Shown here: one piece after another, positions 46,630 through 57,560 of the stretch
Layout of the letters: each line of letters starts with the position of its first letter
How positions within the stretch are numbered: the first letter of the stretch is position 1
Source of the DNA: Xenorhabdus szentirmaii DSM 16338
GTDB lineage: Bacteria > Pseudomonadota > Gammaproteobacteria > Enterobacterales > Enterobacteriaceae
NCBI RefSeq assembly: GCF_002632585.1
Contig: NZ_NIBV01000001.1
Span: 1,507,203 to 1,571,202, forward strand
DNA length: 64,000 nt
Direction: 5' to 3'
Position numbers and translations under genes: made by a program
Notes under the pieces: generated by a model
The model's database searches: none
The model's input: the letters and a program-made list of their open reading frames with translations, nothing else
Told to the model about the DNA's origin: nothing

Positions 46630-48525
46630 ATGACTCAATCTAGTTACAACGCAGAGGCCATTGAAGTCCTCAGTGGCCTGGAGCCAGTACGTCGCCGTCC
46701 CGGAATGTATACCGATACTGCTCGCCCAAACCATCTGGCGCAGGAAGTTATCGATAACAGTGTGGATGAAGCTCTGGCTGGTCACGCGAAGCATATTGAA
46801 GTGATCCTTCACAGCGATCAGTCTCTGGAAGTGATAGATGATGGCCGTGGTATGCCGGTTGATATCCATCCTGAAGAAAAAGTTTCTGCTGTCGAATTGA
46901 TCCTTACCCGCTTGCATGCGGGAGGAAAATTTTCCAATAAAAATTACCAGTTTTCGGGCGGCTTGCACGGCGTCGGGATCTCGGTGGTCAACGCCTTGTC
47001 CAAGCGGGTGGAAGTGACTGTTCGCCGTAACAGTCAGGTGCATCAAATTGCCTTTGAAAATGGTGACAAAGTACAGGAATTGGACGTGATCGGCAGTTGC
47101 GGCAAACGCAATACCGGAACGAGTGTCCATTTCTGGCCTGACGAAAGCTATTTCGATATTCCCCGTTTTTCCGCTACCCGCCTGACACATCTGTTGAAAG
47201 CTAAAGCGGTACTGTGTCCGGGAGTTGAAATTGTCTTTAAGGATAAGCTGAATGAAACCGAGCAGAAATGGTGTTATGCCGATGGGCTGACAGATTATCT
47301 GCTGGAAGCCGTCAATGGCTTGGTAACCTTGCCACAAGCGCCGTTTGTCGGGGCACTGAGCGGGGAAACAGAGGCGGTTAACTGGGCATTGCTCTGGCTG
47401 CCTGAAGGCGGTGAATTATTGACAGAAAGTTATGTGAACCTGATCCCGACAGTTCAGGGCGGAACCCACGTCAATGGCCTGCGTCAGGGATTGCTTGATG
47501 CAATGCGGGAATTTTGTGAATTCCGCAACTTATTGCCACGGGGCGTCAAACTTTCCGCGGATGATATCTGGGATCGCTGTGCTTACGTGCTGTCCCTCAA
47601 AATGCAAGATCCACAATTTGCCGGGCAGACCAAAGAGCGCCTCTCTTCGCGCCAGTCTGCGGCCTTTGTTTCCGGCGTGGTCAAAGATGCATTCAGCTTA
47701 TGGCTGAACCAGCACACCCAAGATGCGGAACAACTCGCTGAAATGGCGATTGCCAGTGCGCAACGCAGAATGCGTGCCGCAAAGAAAGTTGTGCGTAAAA
47801 AACTGACCAACGGCCCTGCATTGCCGGGTAAATTGGCGGACTGTACTGCGCAGGACCTCAATATTACTGAACTGTTTCTGGTGGAAGGGGACTCTGCGGG
47901 AGGCTCTGCGAAACAAGCCCGTGATCGCGAGTTTCAGGCCATCATGCCGCTGCGCGGAAAGATACTGAACACTTGGGAAGTTTCTTCGGATGAAGTTCTG
48001 GCCTCGCAGGAAGTGCATGACATTTCCGTCGCGATAGGCATCGATCCTGACAGTGAGGATCTCAGCCAGCTCCGTTACGGTAAAATCTGCATACTGGCGG
48101 ATGCGGATTCGGATGGTTTGCATATCGCAACGTTGCTGTGCGCCCTGTTTGTCCGTCATTTCCCGACCTTGGTGAAACGTGGCCATGTTTATATGGCAAT
48201 GCCACCGCTGTATCGTATCGACCTCGGCAAAGAAGTGCATTATGCGCTGGATGAAGGGGAAAAGAGCGCCATATTGGATCGCTTAAGCCGTAAGCGGGGC
48301 AAACCCAATGTCCAGCGTTTCAAAGGATTGGGTGAAATGAACCCGATGCAGTTGCGTGAAACCACATTAGATCCCAACACTCGCCGTCTGGTGCAATTGA
48401 CTATCGACGATGAAAACTATCAGGAAACCCTCTCAGTCATGGATATGCTTCTGGCGAAGAAACGTTCAGAAGATCGCCGCAATTGGCTGCAAGAGAAAGG
48501 GGATTCCATCGAGATTGAAGTTTAG
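46630..48525 (+). CDS. parE: DNA topoisomerase IV subunit B
   Basis: A 631-residue protein (E. coli 630). The GHKL ATPase domain shows VIDNSVDEALAGHAKHIEV, VIDDGRGMPVDIHPEEKVSA and GGLHGVGISVVNALS. The TOPRIM domain shows FLVEGDSAGGSAKQARDREF (near residue 415) and CILADADSDGLHIATLL. The quinolone-linked stretch LNTWEVSSDEVLASQEV looks like the wild-type enteric form. With ParC it decatenates replicated chromosomes. Confidence 0.99.
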   Translation: MTQSSYNAEAIEVLSGLEPVRRRPGMYTDTARPNHLAQEVIDNSVDEALAGHAKHIEVILHSDQSLEVIDDGRGMPVDIHPEEKVSAVELILTRLHAGGKFSNKNYQFSGGLHGVGISVVNALSKRVEVTVRRNSQVHQIAFENGDKVQELDVIGSCGKRNTGTSVHFWPDESYFDIPRFSATRLTHLLKAKAVLCPGVEIVFKDKLNETEQKWCYADGLTDYLLEAVNGLVTLPQAPFVGALSGETEAVNWALLWLPEGGELLTESYVNLIPTVQGGTHVNGLRQGLLDAMREFCEFRNLLPRGVKLSADDIWDRCAYVLSLKMQDPQFAGQTKERLSSRQSAAFVSGVVKDAFSLWLNQHTQDAEQLAEMAIASAQRRMRAAKKVVRKKLTNGPALPGKLADCTAQDLNITELFLVEGDSAGGSAKQARDREFQAIMPLRGKILNTWEVSSDEVLASQEVHDISVAIGIDPDSEDLSQLRYGKICILADADSDGLHIATLLCALFVRHFPTLVKRGHVYMAMPPLYRIDLGKEVHYALDEGEKSAILDRLSRKRGKPNVQRFKGLGEMNPMQLRETTLDPNTRRLVQLTIDDENYQETLSVMDMLLAKKRSEDRRNWLQEKGDSIEIEV

Positions 48526-48579
48526 TGCGCAAAAAAAGAGCGCACAGGTAGTCAAGACAGATTCTGAGGAAATAAATAC

Positions 48580-50835
48580 ATGAGTGAGATAACTCACGAT
48601 GGCGTGGAGCGTCAAGCGCTTCACACGTTCACTGAAAACGCCTATTTGAATTATTCCATGTACGTCATCATGGACAGGGCGCTGCCTTTTATTGGTGATG
48701 GTTTAAAGCCAGTGCAGCGCCGCATTGTTTATGCGATGTCAGAACTGGGGTTAAACAGTAGCGCCAAATTTAAAAAGTCTGCCCGTACTGTGGGTGACGT
48801 ACTGGGTAAATACCATCCGCATGGGGATGGTGCGTGTTATGAAGCCATGGTTCTGATGGCACAGCCTTTCTCATACCGCTACCCGCTGGTGGATGGTCAG
48901 GGAAACTGGGGGGCGCCGGATGATCCGAAATCTTTTGCCGCCATGCGTTATACCGAATCCCGCTTATCCAAATATGCTGAATTGCTGCTGAGCGAATTGG
49001 GACAAGGCACGGTAGATTGGGTGCCAAACTTTGATGGCACATTGCAGGAACCGAAAATGCTGCCTGCGCGCTTGCCCAATATTCTGCTGAACGGCACTAC
49101 GGGTATTGCGGTGGGGATGGCGACAGACATTCCGCCACATAATGCGCGTGAAGTGGCAAATGCATTGATTGCAATGCTGGATAAACCCGATTTGTCGCTT
49201 GATGAGGCGATGGAATATGTGAAAGGGCCGGATTATCCAACAGAAGCCGAGATCATCACGCCAAAAGAAGATATCCGCAAGATCTACAAAAATGGCCGCG
49301 GTTCAGTGCGCATGCGGGCAGTGTGGTCGAAAGAAGAGGGCAACATGATTATCACTGCGTTGCCGCATCAGGTTTCCGGTGCGAAAATTCTGGAGCAAAT
49401 TGCCAGCCAGATGCGGGCAAAAAAATTGCCGATGGTGGATGATCTGCGTGACGAATCCGATCACGAAAACCCGACGCGTTTGGTGATTGTTCCGCGTACC
49501 AATCGCATGGATGTTGAACAAGTGATGAATCACCTGTTTGCAACCACGGATTTGGAAAAAAGCTATCGTGTTAACCTCAACATGATTGGTCTGGATAATC
49601 GGCCTTCGGTTAAGGGATTGGTTGAAATCCTCAGCGAGTGGTTGGTTTTCCGTCGAGAAACGGTGCGTAACCGGCTGAATCACCGTCTGGAAAAAGTCCT
49701 CAAGCGCCTGCATATTCTGGAAGGTTTGTTGGTGGCCTACCTCAACATTGACGAAGTGATCCATATCATTCGCAATGAAGACGAACCCAAATCAGTATTC
49801 ATGCAGCGTTTCGGGTTAACGGAAACTCAGGCAGAAGCGATTCTGGAACTGAAATTGCGTCACTTGGCGAAACTGGAAGAAGTTAAAATTCGCGGTGAGC
49901 AGGATGAACTGGCCAAAGAGCGTGACAAACTTCAGGCGATTTTGGGTTCTGAACGCAAATTAAATACCTTGCTGAAAAAAGAGATTATTGCTGATGCAGA
50001 AAGCTATGGTGATGATCGTCGCTCTCCATTGAAAGCGCGTTTGGAAGCGAAGGCCATGAGCGATCATGATATTCTGCCGTCTGAGCCAGTCACCGTTGTC
50101 ATGTCAGAAATGGGTTGGGTACGCAGTGCCAAAGGGCATGAAATTGACCCGTCCGGCCTGAATTACAAGTCAGGCGATAGCTATCGCAGCGCAGTGCGCG
50201 GCAAGAGCAACCAGCCTGTGGTCTTTATTGATACAACAGGGCGCAGTTACTCCCTTGATCCGTTAGATCTGCCCTCCGCGAGGGGACAGGGCGAGCCACT
50301 GACAGGCAAACTGGCATTGCCGGCGGGAGCCTCGGTTGAGCACCTTTTGACAGCGCAAGAAGATCAGAAATTTTTGATGTCCTCAGATGCCGGTTATGGG
50401 TTTATCTGTACTTTCAGTGATTTGATTGCTAAAAACCGGGCAGGCAAGGCACTGATTACCCTGCCTGAAAATGCGAAAGTCATGCCACCACTGGAAATCA
50501 ATAATGAGCAGGAGGACATGCAACTGGCGATTACTAAGGCGGGTCGCATGTTGATGTTCCCTGTGGCGGATCTTCCGCAGCTTTCGAAAGGCAAAGGAAA
50601 CAAAATCATTTCTATTCCTGCGGCACAGGCGGCATCAGGAGAAGATATGCTGGCGTGGTTGTTGATATTGTCTCCACAATCATCCGTCACACTTTATTTT
50701 GGTAAGCGTAAGCTGCGGTTAAGTCCGGAAGATCTACAAAAATTCAGGTCGGAAAGGGGCCGCAAAGGTGTTGCGCTGCCGCGTGGATTACAGCGTGTCG
50801 AACGTGTTGAAGTAGAGATGCCCGCAAGCAAATAA
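48580..50835 (+). CDS. parC: DNA topoisomerase IV subunit A
   Basis: A 751-residue protein (E. coli 752). The breakage-reunion domain has the active-site tyrosine in [18 protein letters not shown] (residue about 124) and the quinolone-determining loop [16 protein letters not shown]. In that loop residue 84, equivalent to E. coli Ser80, is Gly (codon GGT at 48829-48831); the Glu84 equivalent (Glu88) is kept. The C-terminal beta-pinwheel begins near residue 500. It follows parE directly after 54 bp; E. coli parE and parC are close but separated by other genes. Confidence 0.99.
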   Translation: MSEITHDGVERQALHTFTENAYLNYSMYVIMDRALPFIGDGLKPVQRRIVYAMSELGLNSSAKFKKSARTVGDVLGKYHPHGDGACYEAMVLMAQPFSYRYPLVDGQGNWGAPDDPKSFAAMRYTESRLSKYAELLLSELGQGTVDWVPNFDGTLQEPKMLPARLPNILLNGTTGIAVGMATDIPPHNAREVANALIAMLDKPDLSLDEAMEYVKGPDYPTEAEIITPKEDIRKIYKNGRGSVRMRAVWSKEEGNMIITALPHQVSGAKILEQIASQMRAKKLPMVDDLRDESDHENPTRLVIVPRTNRMDVEQVMNHLFATTDLEKSYRVNLNMIGLDNRPSVKGLVEILSEWLVFRRETVRNRLNHRLEKVLKRLHILEGLLVAYLNIDEVIHIIRNEDEPKSVFMQRFGLTETQAEAILELKLRHLAKLEEVKIRGEQDELAKERDKLQAILGSERKLNTLLKKEIIADAESYGDDRRSPLKARLEAKAMSDHDILPSEPVTVVMSEMGWVRSAKGHEIDPSGLNYKSGDSYRSAVRGKSNQPVVFIDTTGRSYSLDPLDLPSARGQGEPLTGKLALPAGASVEHLLTAQEDQKFLMSSDAGYGFICTFSDLIAKNRAGKALITLPENAKVMPPLEINNEQEDMQLAITKAGRMLMFPVADLPQLSKGKGNKIISIPAAQAASGEDMLAWLLILSPQSSVTLYFGKRKLRLSPEDLQKFRSERGRKGVALPRGLQRVERVEVEMPASK

Positions 50836-50962
50836 GTTGAGGGCCATTACATGCATATCTCTGGCTTCAGGTTGTCGCTGTCAACGCTGCAAACTGGAAG
50901 ATGAAGGTATCAATGATAAATACGGGTCAGTGTGAAACTGGCCCGCTTTGCAAGAGGCAATT

Positions 50963-51688
50963 ATGCTGGCAATTATTCGTGGAATTATTGTTATTTTATT
51001 CACTATCCTGACCTGTATTTTCGGTTGTATTTACTGTTTATTCAGCCCGCGCAATCCGCGTCATGTCATGACGTTCGGCCATGCGTTTGGCAAATTGCAT
51101 AAAGTATTTGGCATTAAGTTAGTGGAACGTATTCCGGCTGAAGCGCGGGAATATGATTCCAGTATTTATATCGGCAACCATCAAAATAATTATGACATGA
51201 TTACCATGTCAAATGCGGTACAGCCGCGCACCGTCACTGTCGGCAAGAAAAGTTTGGTACTTATTCCTTTGTTCGGTCAGCTTTATTGGTTGACGGGTAA
51301 TATTCTTATCGATAGGGCAAACCGGACTAAAGCACACGGCACAATTGCACAGGTTGTTGATCAAATTAAAAAGAATCGGATTTCTGTCTGGATGTTCCCG
51401 GAAGGGACGCGTAGCCGTGGCCGTGGGTTATTGCCTTTTAAAACAGGGGCGTTCCATGCGGCGATTGCGGCAGGTGTACCTATCGTACCGGTTTGTGTTT
51501 CTTCAATGCACGATAAAATAAAACTTAATCGCTGGGATAATGGAACGGTGATTGTGGAAATGCTGCCTCCGATTGATACGTCGAAATACGGTAAAGATCA
51601 GGTTCGTGAATTGGCAGAGCATTGCCGGCAAATAATGCAAGCCAAAATTGAAGAATTGGATAAGGAAGTGGCTAAGCTGAATAAATAA
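50963..51688 (+). CDS. plsC: 1-acylglycerol-3-phosphate O-acyltransferase
   Basis: A 241-residue membrane-associated enzyme (E. coli 245). It has an N-terminal hydrophobic anchor (1-25), the catalytic HX4D motif in IGNHQNNYDMITMS, and VWMFPEGTRSRGRGLLPFKT for glycerol-phosphate binding, then AAGVPIVPVCVSS. It makes phosphatidic acid from the PlsY product. The ATG at 50963 is preceded by AAGAGG; an upstream TTG at 50948 is not needed. Confidence 0.98.
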   Translation: MLAIIRGIIVILFTILTCIFGCIYCLFSPRNPRHVMTFGHAFGKLHKVFGIKLVERIPAEAREYDSSIYIGNHQNNYDMITMSNAVQPRTVTVGKKSLVLIPLFGQLYWLTGNILIDRANRTKAHGTIAQVVDQIKKNRISVWMFPEGTRSRGRGLLPFKTGAFHAAIAAGVPIVPVCVSSMHDKIKLNRWDNGTVIVEMLPPIDTSKYGKDQVRELAEHCRQIMQAKIEELDKEVAKLNK

Positions 51689-52143
51689 GGAATATGGTTC
51701 TTCAAGGTTTTCTTCAAGATCGTCCTAGAGTCTATTTTTTATTCGCAAGATGATTGCGTTTAATAAATTAATGTTTTTATTAAACGCAATCGATAGAATA
51801 ACAACTCTTCAATAGCTACAATGTCAGGGATTCATTCCAGTAATCATTTTATTATATCCAGCAGATCCCAAACTGTAGTGTCGTCACAGAATACAGTGTG
51901 GTAATAAAATACACAGTAATAGCAAAAAGATAATGTGGCAGCAAATATGCTCATTTCCAGGATCATCGTTCATTATTGAACAAGGACGGGAAATGTCGCT
52001 TAGCAGAGCCGCAGTTTGAAAGGCGATAAATACTGTATAGCGACGGCGTTGTGTTTGAGTTCATATAATCAACTATTGGGATTGCTATTTTTTGTTGTAG
52101 AAATCATTTCTGTCATAGAGACTATTCCTGCTGTGGAGAAAGT
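51689..52143. other. plsC-ftsP intergenic region with a perfect inverted repeat
   Basis: About 455 bp without a gene. GATTGCGTTTAATAA (51752-51766) and its exact inverse (51777-51791) form a 15-bp stem with a 10-nt loop, 63 bp after plsC; it lacks a T-run and may be a terminator or mRNA-stabilising hairpin. The rest, including the upstream region of ftsP, is AT-rich with no clear signal. Confidence 0.55.
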
Positions 52144-53559
52144 ATGTCACTGAATCGGCGTCAGTTTATTCAGGCTTCTGGTTTGGCCATGTGTTTAGGG
52201 GCGCTTCCTTTTTCCGTTAGAGCCAATAAAAAGCAACTGACGAAATTACCACTTCCCCCTTTATTGGAATCCCGGAATGGACGACCGCTATTTTTAGCGA
52301 TACAAAAAGCACATTGGTCGTTTAATAATCACAATAAAGTTCAGGCCTGGGGTATCAACGGACATTATTTGGGGCCGACTATCCGGGTCAAACGAGGGGA
52401 TGATGTCAAACTGATATACAGCAATCGGCTATCAGAACCTGTTTCAATGACGGTCGGCGGATTATTGGTGCCCGGCACCGTAATGGGTGGCCCATCACGT
52501 CTAATGTCGCCGGGGGAAAGCTGGTCACCTGTGCTTCCTATCGACCAGCCTGCAACAACATGTTGGTATCATGCCAATACCCCGAATCGAATGGCACGGC
52601 ATGTTTATGCCGGGCTGGCTGGCATGTGGTTGGTCGAAGATGAAGAGAGCCGCAGCCTCCCCTTGCCAAGGCATTATGGCGTCGATGATTTTCCGGTTAT
52701 TTTGCAGGATAAAAGACTGGATAATTTTGGCGTACCACAATACAACCCTCCCGCCAATCAGGAGTTTCTGGGGGACACTTTAGTTGTCAATGGCGTTGAA
52801 AATCCTTTTGTTGAAGTGGGCAGAGGCTGGGTCAGACTGCGTTTGCTGAACGCGTCCAATGCCCGGCGGTACCAATTGCAGCTCAGTGATGGTCAGCCCC
52901 TTTACATGATTGGCAGCGATCAGGGGTTGCTGCCCGCGCCTGTGGTGGTACAGCAACTATCACTTGCGCCCGGTGAACGTCGTGAAGTTTTGATAGATAT
53001 GTCGAAAGTGGAAAGTGTTGTCCTGACTGCCGGAGAATCTGCCGGGGTGATGGATCGTCTCAAAGGGTTATTTGAGTCTTCGAACAAATTGATATCAACC
53101 ACGGTACTGACGCTTAAAGCCAGTGGGTTGCTTCCTTTGGTAACGGATCAGTTGCCAGCGCGGCTTGTTGTTGATAATACACAAATCAATACCTCTATCC
53201 GGAATCGACAGCTCGTTTTGGGGGATTATTCACAAGGGATCAATGGCGCTTTACTGAATGACAGGCGGGTTGATATCACGAGTCTGCAAGGAGCATGGGA
53301 GCGCTGGATAATCACAACATCAATACCGCAGCCTTTTCATATCGAAGGAGTACGGTTTAAGGTTATCAGTCTTAATGGCAATTATCCTGAACCACAGGAT
53401 TATGGCTGGAAAGATACCGTCTGGATTGACGAACGAGCCGAATTGTTGGTCAATATGGCGCAACCGTCTTATGAGAATTTCCCTTTTATGTATTACAGTC
53501 AGATCTTGGAAATGGCGGATCGCGGGGTAGCCGGACGGCTGATTGTCAACCCTGTTTAA
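52144..53559 (+). CDS. ftsP: Cell division protein FtsP (SufI), Tat-exported cupredoxin-fold protein
   Basis: A 471-residue protein (E. coli 470). The N-terminus MSLNRRQFIQASGLAMCLGA is a twin-arginine signal (RRxF) with a hydrophobic core. Three cupredoxin domains follow, with multicopper-oxidase-like pieces such as WGINGHYLGPTIRVKRGDDV and TTCWYHANTPN, but most copper ligands of true oxidases are absent, as in E. coli. It stabilises the divisome under stress. It follows plsC, as in E. coli. Confidence 0.97.
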   Translation: MSLNRRQFIQASGLAMCLGALPFSVRANKKQLTKLPLPPLLESRNGRPLFLAIQKAHWSFNNHNKVQAWGINGHYLGPTIRVKRGDDVKLIYSNRLSEPVSMTVGGLLVPGTVMGGPSRLMSPGESWSPVLPIDQPATTCWYHANTPNRMARHVYAGLAGMWLVEDEESRSLPLPRHYGVDDFPVILQDKRLDNFGVPQYNPPANQEFLGDTLVVNGVENPFVEVGRGWVRLRLLNASNARRYQLQLSDGQPLYMIGSDQGLLPAPVVVQQLSLAPGERREVLIDMSKVESVVLTAGESAGVMDRLKGLFESSNKLISTTVLTLKASGLLPLVTDQLPARLVVDNTQINTSIRNRQLVLGDYSQGINGALLNDRRVDITSLQGAWERWIITTSIPQPFHIEGVRFKVISLNGNYPEPQDYGWKDTVWIDERAELLVNMAQPSYENFPFMYYSQILEMADRGVAGRLIVNPV

Positions 53560-53748
53560 AGGGCAAGTCAGGATGCATCCATTGCCAACCAAAATACCGA
53601 TGTTTATCTGTGAATCCATGAACCCATGTAGTTATATGTAGGCTAATTATTTGTGCTGAAAATTGCTAATTTTATCGACTGAAAGTAACCCTTTCCGTAT
53701 AGTGTCCCAACTTTTTTATTTAACACGACTTGCCTGTAAGGTGACTTA

Positions 53749-54240
53749 ATGAATATTAGCTTGATTGCTGCAATGGCAATGGATCGAGTGATTGGTATGG
53801 AAAATGCGATGCCGTGGAGTCTATCAGGTGATTTAGCCTGGTTTAAACGCAATACACTCGGAAAGCCAATAGTGATGGGGCGTGTTACCTATGAGTCAAT
53901 TGGGCGTCCTCTACCGGGGCGCTTGAATATTGTCATTAGTCGCCAACCTGCTAGTGATGAGGCAGTTACTTGGGTTAGCACTATTGAAGAAGCTTTGGCT
54001 GCGGCGGGTGATGTGGAAGAAATCATGGTCATTGGAGGAGGAAAAGTGTATGAGCAGTTTATTCCTCTGGCCAATCGTATGTATTTGACTCATATTGATG
54101 CAGAAGTGATTGGTGATACTCATTTTCCTGACTATGAACCGGATGAGTGGAATTCGATTTTCACTGAGTACCACGACGCAGATGAAAGTAACTCACATGG
54201 CTACTGTTTTGAGATCTTAGAACGTCGAGAGCAAGAGTGA
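53749..54240 (+). CDS. folA: Dihydrofolate reductase
   Basis: A 163-residue protein (E. coli 159). Active-site residues are in place: [23 protein letters not shown] with the Met20-loop, Asp/Trp region [21 protein letters not shown], then [15 protein letters not shown] and [15 protein letters not shown] for NADPH. It produces tetrahydrofolate and is the target of trimethoprim. It is the first gene of the block that is at 1 min in E. coli, next to convergent apaH. Confidence 0.98.
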   Translation: MNISLIAAMAMDRVIGMENAMPWSLSGDLAWFKRNTLGKPIVMGRVTYESIGRPLPGRLNIVISRQPASDEAVTWVSTIEEALAAAGDVEEIMVIGGGKVYEQFIPLANRMYLTHIDAEVIGDTHFPDYEPDEWNSIFTEYHDADESNSHGYCFEILERREQE

Positions 54241-54511
54241 CAGTGGGTTACGGTAGCATTTATATATAGCATTTACGTATAACATTTACGTATAGCATAT
54301 TGTTCAGCAGCATACGCTTGATGGCGGTGCGATAAAAGATAAATGCCATCAGGGATAAACGTATGCTGCTGCTAGCAGGGGTTCTCTCGTTGCAGCACTA
54401 TTTTTTGGGCTATATTGACTCTTCTCACTCCCTCGGTTACCCGCCATCCCTGTTCCTGAATCTCGATATCCATTGGGATAATATGCTGAAAAACGGCTCA
54501 GTTTTGCCGAT
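54241..54511. repeat. folA-apaH gap: 13-bp tandem repeats and a long hairpin
   Basis: A 13-bp unit of the form TAGCATTTACGTA is repeated about three and a half times (54254-54301). It is followed by an imperfect hairpin whose outer stem CAGCAGCATACG (54305-54316) pairs exactly with CGTATGCTGCTG (54360-54371) and whose inner stem TGATGGC (54319-54325) pairs with GCCATCA (54345-54351). The hairpin lies between convergent folA and apaH and may terminate folA, though its size and inner bulges are unusual. Confidence 0.6.
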
Positions 54512-55342
54512 TTATTTGTCCGATTTCTTGGCCAATGATGACGGCTGATAAAAATATTGCTTATCTTCCCAACGCAGCATGGTGAGTTTTCCTCCCCAGC
54601 AACACCCTGTGTCTAATGCATAGATCCCTTCGGGTGTACCTTTGCCTTCAAGTGCCGCCCAGTGACCAAATGCAATGGAATAATCCCCCGGAATTTTGCG
54701 TGGTAAATTGAACCATGGCACCAGTGGTGTGGGGGCATTTGCGGGTTTAGACTTGCAGAGCATATCCAATTGACCATTGGGAAAACAATAACGCATGCGT
54801 GTCATTACATTGGTGCTATAACGTAACCGTGCAAGGCCTGTCAGCTCTGGCGCCCAATTGTTTGGCATATCACCATACATTTTGTTGAGAAACAGAGGGT
54901 AGCTGTCACTGCGCAGAATGGCCTCCACTTCATGGGCACATGCCTGAGCTGTTTCTAAATCCCATTGCGGCGTCAGTCCGGCATGCGCCATAATCAGTTT
55001 TGATTCATGATCAATTTGCAGCATTGGCTGTTTTCTCAACCAATTTATCAATTCATCGACATCGGGCGCCGTGAGTAACTCATCTAACAAATCTTTGGGT
55101 TTATTGCGGCTGATTTTGGCATAAACAGCCAGAAGATGCAGATCGTGATTACCCAAAACCAATTTCACTGCCGAGCCCAGTTGCTTAATGTAACGCAACA
55201 CGGCCAGAGAATCCGGGCCCCGGGCAACGAGATCACCCGTCAGCCACAGTTTGTCTTCATTGGGATTAAAATTGACTTGTTCTAACAAGGCATGTAATTC
55301 ACGATAGCAGCCGTGAATATCGCCAATAAGGTATGTAGCCAT
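54512..55342 (-). CDS. apaH: Symmetrical bis(5'-nucleosyl)-tetraphosphatase
   Basis: A 276-residue calcineurin-like phosphatase (E. coli 280). Motifs: [17 protein letters not shown] (DxH), [19 protein letters not shown] (GDxxxRG), [13 protein letters not shown] (GNHD) and [12 protein letters not shown]. It splits Ap4A to two ADP and also removes Np4 caps from RNA. It follows apaG by 2 bp on the minus strand, as in the E. coli surA-pdxA-rsmA-apaG-apaH operon. Confidence 0.97.
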   Translation of the reverse strand: MATYLIGDIHGCYRELHALLEQVNFNPNEDKLWLTGDLVARGPDSLAVLRYIKQLGSAVKLVLGNHDLHLLAVYAKISRNKPKDLLDELLTAPDVDELINWLRKQPMLQIDHESKLIMAHAGLTPQWDLETAQACAHEVEAILRSDSYPLFLNKMYGDMPNNWAPELTGLARLRYSTNVMTRMRYCFPNGQLDMLCKSKPANAPTPLVPWFNLPRKIPGDYSIAFGHWAALEGKGTPEGIYALDTGCCWGGKLTMLRWEDKQYFYQPSSLAKKSDK

Positions 55343-55344
55343 AA

Positions 55345-55722
55345 TTAGTTTATTAATGTTGGGATAGCTAGCCGGAATACGGGAATGGCGACACGAAACG
55401 GATGGCCGTCGTGATCGACCATTTCATAGTGTCCTTCCATAGTCCCTAGCGGTGTTTCCAGAATTGCTCCGCTGCTATAGCGATATTCTGTTCCTGGCAG
55501 GATTAAAGGTTGTTCTCCCACAACCCCTTCTCCCTGGACTTCGGTTTGATGACCATTACTGTTAGTGATAAGCCAATAACGGCTAATAAGCTGAACAGGA
55601 GAATGCCCAAGATTGCGAATTGATATTGTATAGGCAAACACAAAACGTTGTTGTTCTGGCTGTGATTGATTTTCTACATAAGTACTTTGTACTTGAATAT
55701 GAATTCTTGGTTCGTTGAGCAT
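55345..55722 (-). CDS. apaG: ApaG (Co2+/Mg2+ efflux-associated protein)
   Basis: A 125-residue protein, same length as E. coli. It is a fibronectin-III-like beta sandwich with [40 protein letters not shown] and [11 protein letters not shown], all family signatures. The role is poorly understood; mutants affect divalent cation efflux. It lies between rsmA and apaH in the conserved operon. Confidence 0.97.
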   Translation of the reverse strand: MLNEPRIHIQVQSTYVENQSQPEQQRFVFAYTISIRNLGHSPVQLISRYWLITNSNGHQTEVQGEGVVGEQPLILPGTEYRYSSGAILETPLGTMEGHYEMVDHDGHPFRVAIPVFRLAIPTLIN

Positions 55723-55750
55723 AGGTGCCTCCTATTACAGTAACGGATGT

Positions 55751-56575
55751 TTACTGATTTCCGGCAATTTCAGGCTGTGACGATAACCAGTTTGCCATCT
55801 TGCAGTATTGTTCTACAGAGATGTTTTCAGCCCGGGTACTTGGATCTATACCTAGTTCAGATAACTGCTCGACAGAAAAAAGACTCCCCAGACTATTGCG
55901 GATTGTTTTTCTTCGTTGGTTAAATGCCTGAGTTGTGATTCTGGCCAACACACGAATATCCTCAACAGGATAAGGAATGGTTTTGTGCGGGATCAGGCGA
56001 ACGACAGCAGAATCGACTTTTGGTGCCGGTGTAAATGCCGTTGGTGGTACTTCAAGAACAGGGATAACCTGGCAGTAATATTGTGCCATAACGCTTAAAC
56101 GACCGTAAGCTTTGCTGCCAGGGCCGGCGACAAGACGGTTCACCACTTCTTTTTGCAACATGAAACTCATATCAGCGATAGCATTTGCATAGTCGAAGAG
56201 ATGGAACATCAATGGCGTAGAAATATTATAAGGCAAGTTACCAAATACACGCAGAGGCTGCCCGTTCTCCTTGGCTATCTGACCAAAATCAACGGTCATT
56301 GCATCCTGTTGAATAATTGTCAGTTTATCTTTCAGTTTTGGATGGACATGCAGACGAGCCGCCAGATCCCGGTCGAGTTCGACAACTGTCATTTTATCCA
56401 TGCGTTCACCAACGGGCTCGGTGAGTGCACCCAGACCCGGACCAATTTCAACGATGGATTGGCCGATTTGTGGGTTCATGGCATCGACAATGCTATGAAT
56501 GATGAATTGGTCGGTTAAGAAATTCTGCCCGAAGCGTTTACGGGCATGATGCCCCTGATGGACTTTATTGTTCAT
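55751..56575 (-). CDS. rsmA: 16S rRNA dimethyladenosine transferase
   Basis: A 274-residue methyltransferase (E. coli 273). It begins with [20 protein letters not shown], has the SAM motif [18 protein letters not shown], and the catalytic [15 protein letters not shown]. It dimethylates A1518 and A1519 of 16S rRNA and gives kasugamycin sensitivity. Its start overlaps the pdxA stop by 11 bp, so the genes are translationally linked. Confidence 0.98.
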   Translation of the reverse strand: MNNKVHQGHHARKRFGQNFLTDQFIIHSIVDAMNPQIGQSIVEIGPGLGALTEPVGERMDKMTVVELDRDLAARLHVHPKLKDKLTIIQQDAMTVDFGQIAKENGQPLRVFGNLPYNISTPLMFHLFDYANAIADMSFMLQKEVVNRLVAGPGSKAYGRLSVMAQYYCQVIPVLEVPPTAFTPAPKVDSAVVRLIPHKTIPYPVEDIRVLARITTQAFNQRRKTIRNSLGSLFSVEQLSELGIDPSTRAENISVEQYCKMANWLSSQPEIAGNQ

Positions 56576-57560
56576 TACTGTTTTGTATCATTTTGATTGC
56601 TAGATTTAATGCGGTGATAAAACTCCCCACATCAGCCTGACCTGTCCCCGCCAGCTCCAATGCTGTGCCATGATCGACAGACGTTCGGATAAATGGCAGG
56701 CCCAATGTGATATTCATTGCTCTGCCAAAACCCTGGTATTTTAACACGGGTAGCCCCTGATCGTGATACATTGAAAGCACTGCATCAGCATTATCCAGAT
56801 ATTTCGGTTGAAACAGGGTATCGGCGGGCAAAGGACCTTCCAGCCATATGCCTTCTTTTCTCAAGCTGTCCAGCACGGGAATAATGACATCGATTTCTTC
56901 CCGTCCCATATGCCCTCCTTCTCCAGCGTGAGGATTCAAGCCACAAACATAAATATGGGGGCGAGGAATACCAAATTTGGTTTTTAGGTCATGATTAAGG
57001 ATGGTAACAACTTCTCGCAATGAATTGAACGTGATTGCCTTCGGAACATCGAGAAGAGGCAGGTGAGTCGTTGCCAGTGCGACCCGCAATTCTTCTGTCG
57101 CCAGCATCATGACGACTTTTGCACATTCACTGCGATCGGCAAAAAATTCGGTGTGCCCGATAAAGGGTATTCCGGCATCGTTGATGACCCCTTTATTGAC
57201 AGGGCCGGTCACAAGCGCAGAAAACTCCCCGTTCAAACAACCATCACAAGCTTTGGCTAATGTATTCGTGACATAAATACCGTTTTCTTTGTTTAATTCT
57301 CCCGCAATGGCAGGGGACTGAAGCGGTACGGGGAGGATGGTCAGAGTTCCCGCGGCCTGCGATGAAAGAAGGTGATCAGGGGAATAAGTGTGCAATTGCA
57401 GCGGTAAATTCAGTTGTCTGGCGCGTGAGAGCATCATCTCTGGATCAGCACAAACAACCAATTGAATCGGCCACTCTTTTTGGGCAAGAGCAATGACTAA
57501 ATCAGGACCAACCCCGGCCGGCTCGCCGGGGGTGATAACGATGGGTTTATTTTTGTGCAT
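56565..57560 (-). CDS. pdxA: 4-hydroxythreonine-4-phosphate dehydrogenase
   Basis: From [20 protein letters not shown] at 57560 the product has 331 residues (E. coli 329). Metal-binding histidines are in [30 protein letters not shown] and [12 protein letters not shown]; the NAD/substrate loop is in [15 protein letters not shown]. It acts in pyridoxal phosphate synthesis. The start overlaps the end of surA by 14 bp; a further ATG at 57569 would overlap by 23 bp. Confidence 0.96.
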   Translation of the reverse strand: MHKNKPIVITPGEPAGVGPDLVIALAQKEWPIQLVVCADPEMMLSRARQLNLPLQLHTYSPDHLLSSQAAGTLTILPVPLQSPAIAGELNKENGIYVTNTLAKACDGCLNGEFSALVTGPVNKGVINDAGIPFIGHTEFFADRSECAKVVMMLATEELRVALATTHLPLLDVPKAITFNSLREVVTILNHDLKTKFGIPRPHIYVCGLNPHAGEGGHMGREEIDVIIPVLDSLRKEGIWLEGPLPADTLFQPKYLDNADAVLSMYHDQGLPVLKYQGFGRAMNITLGLPFIRTSVDHGTALELAGTGQADVGSFITALNLAIKMIQNSNEQ

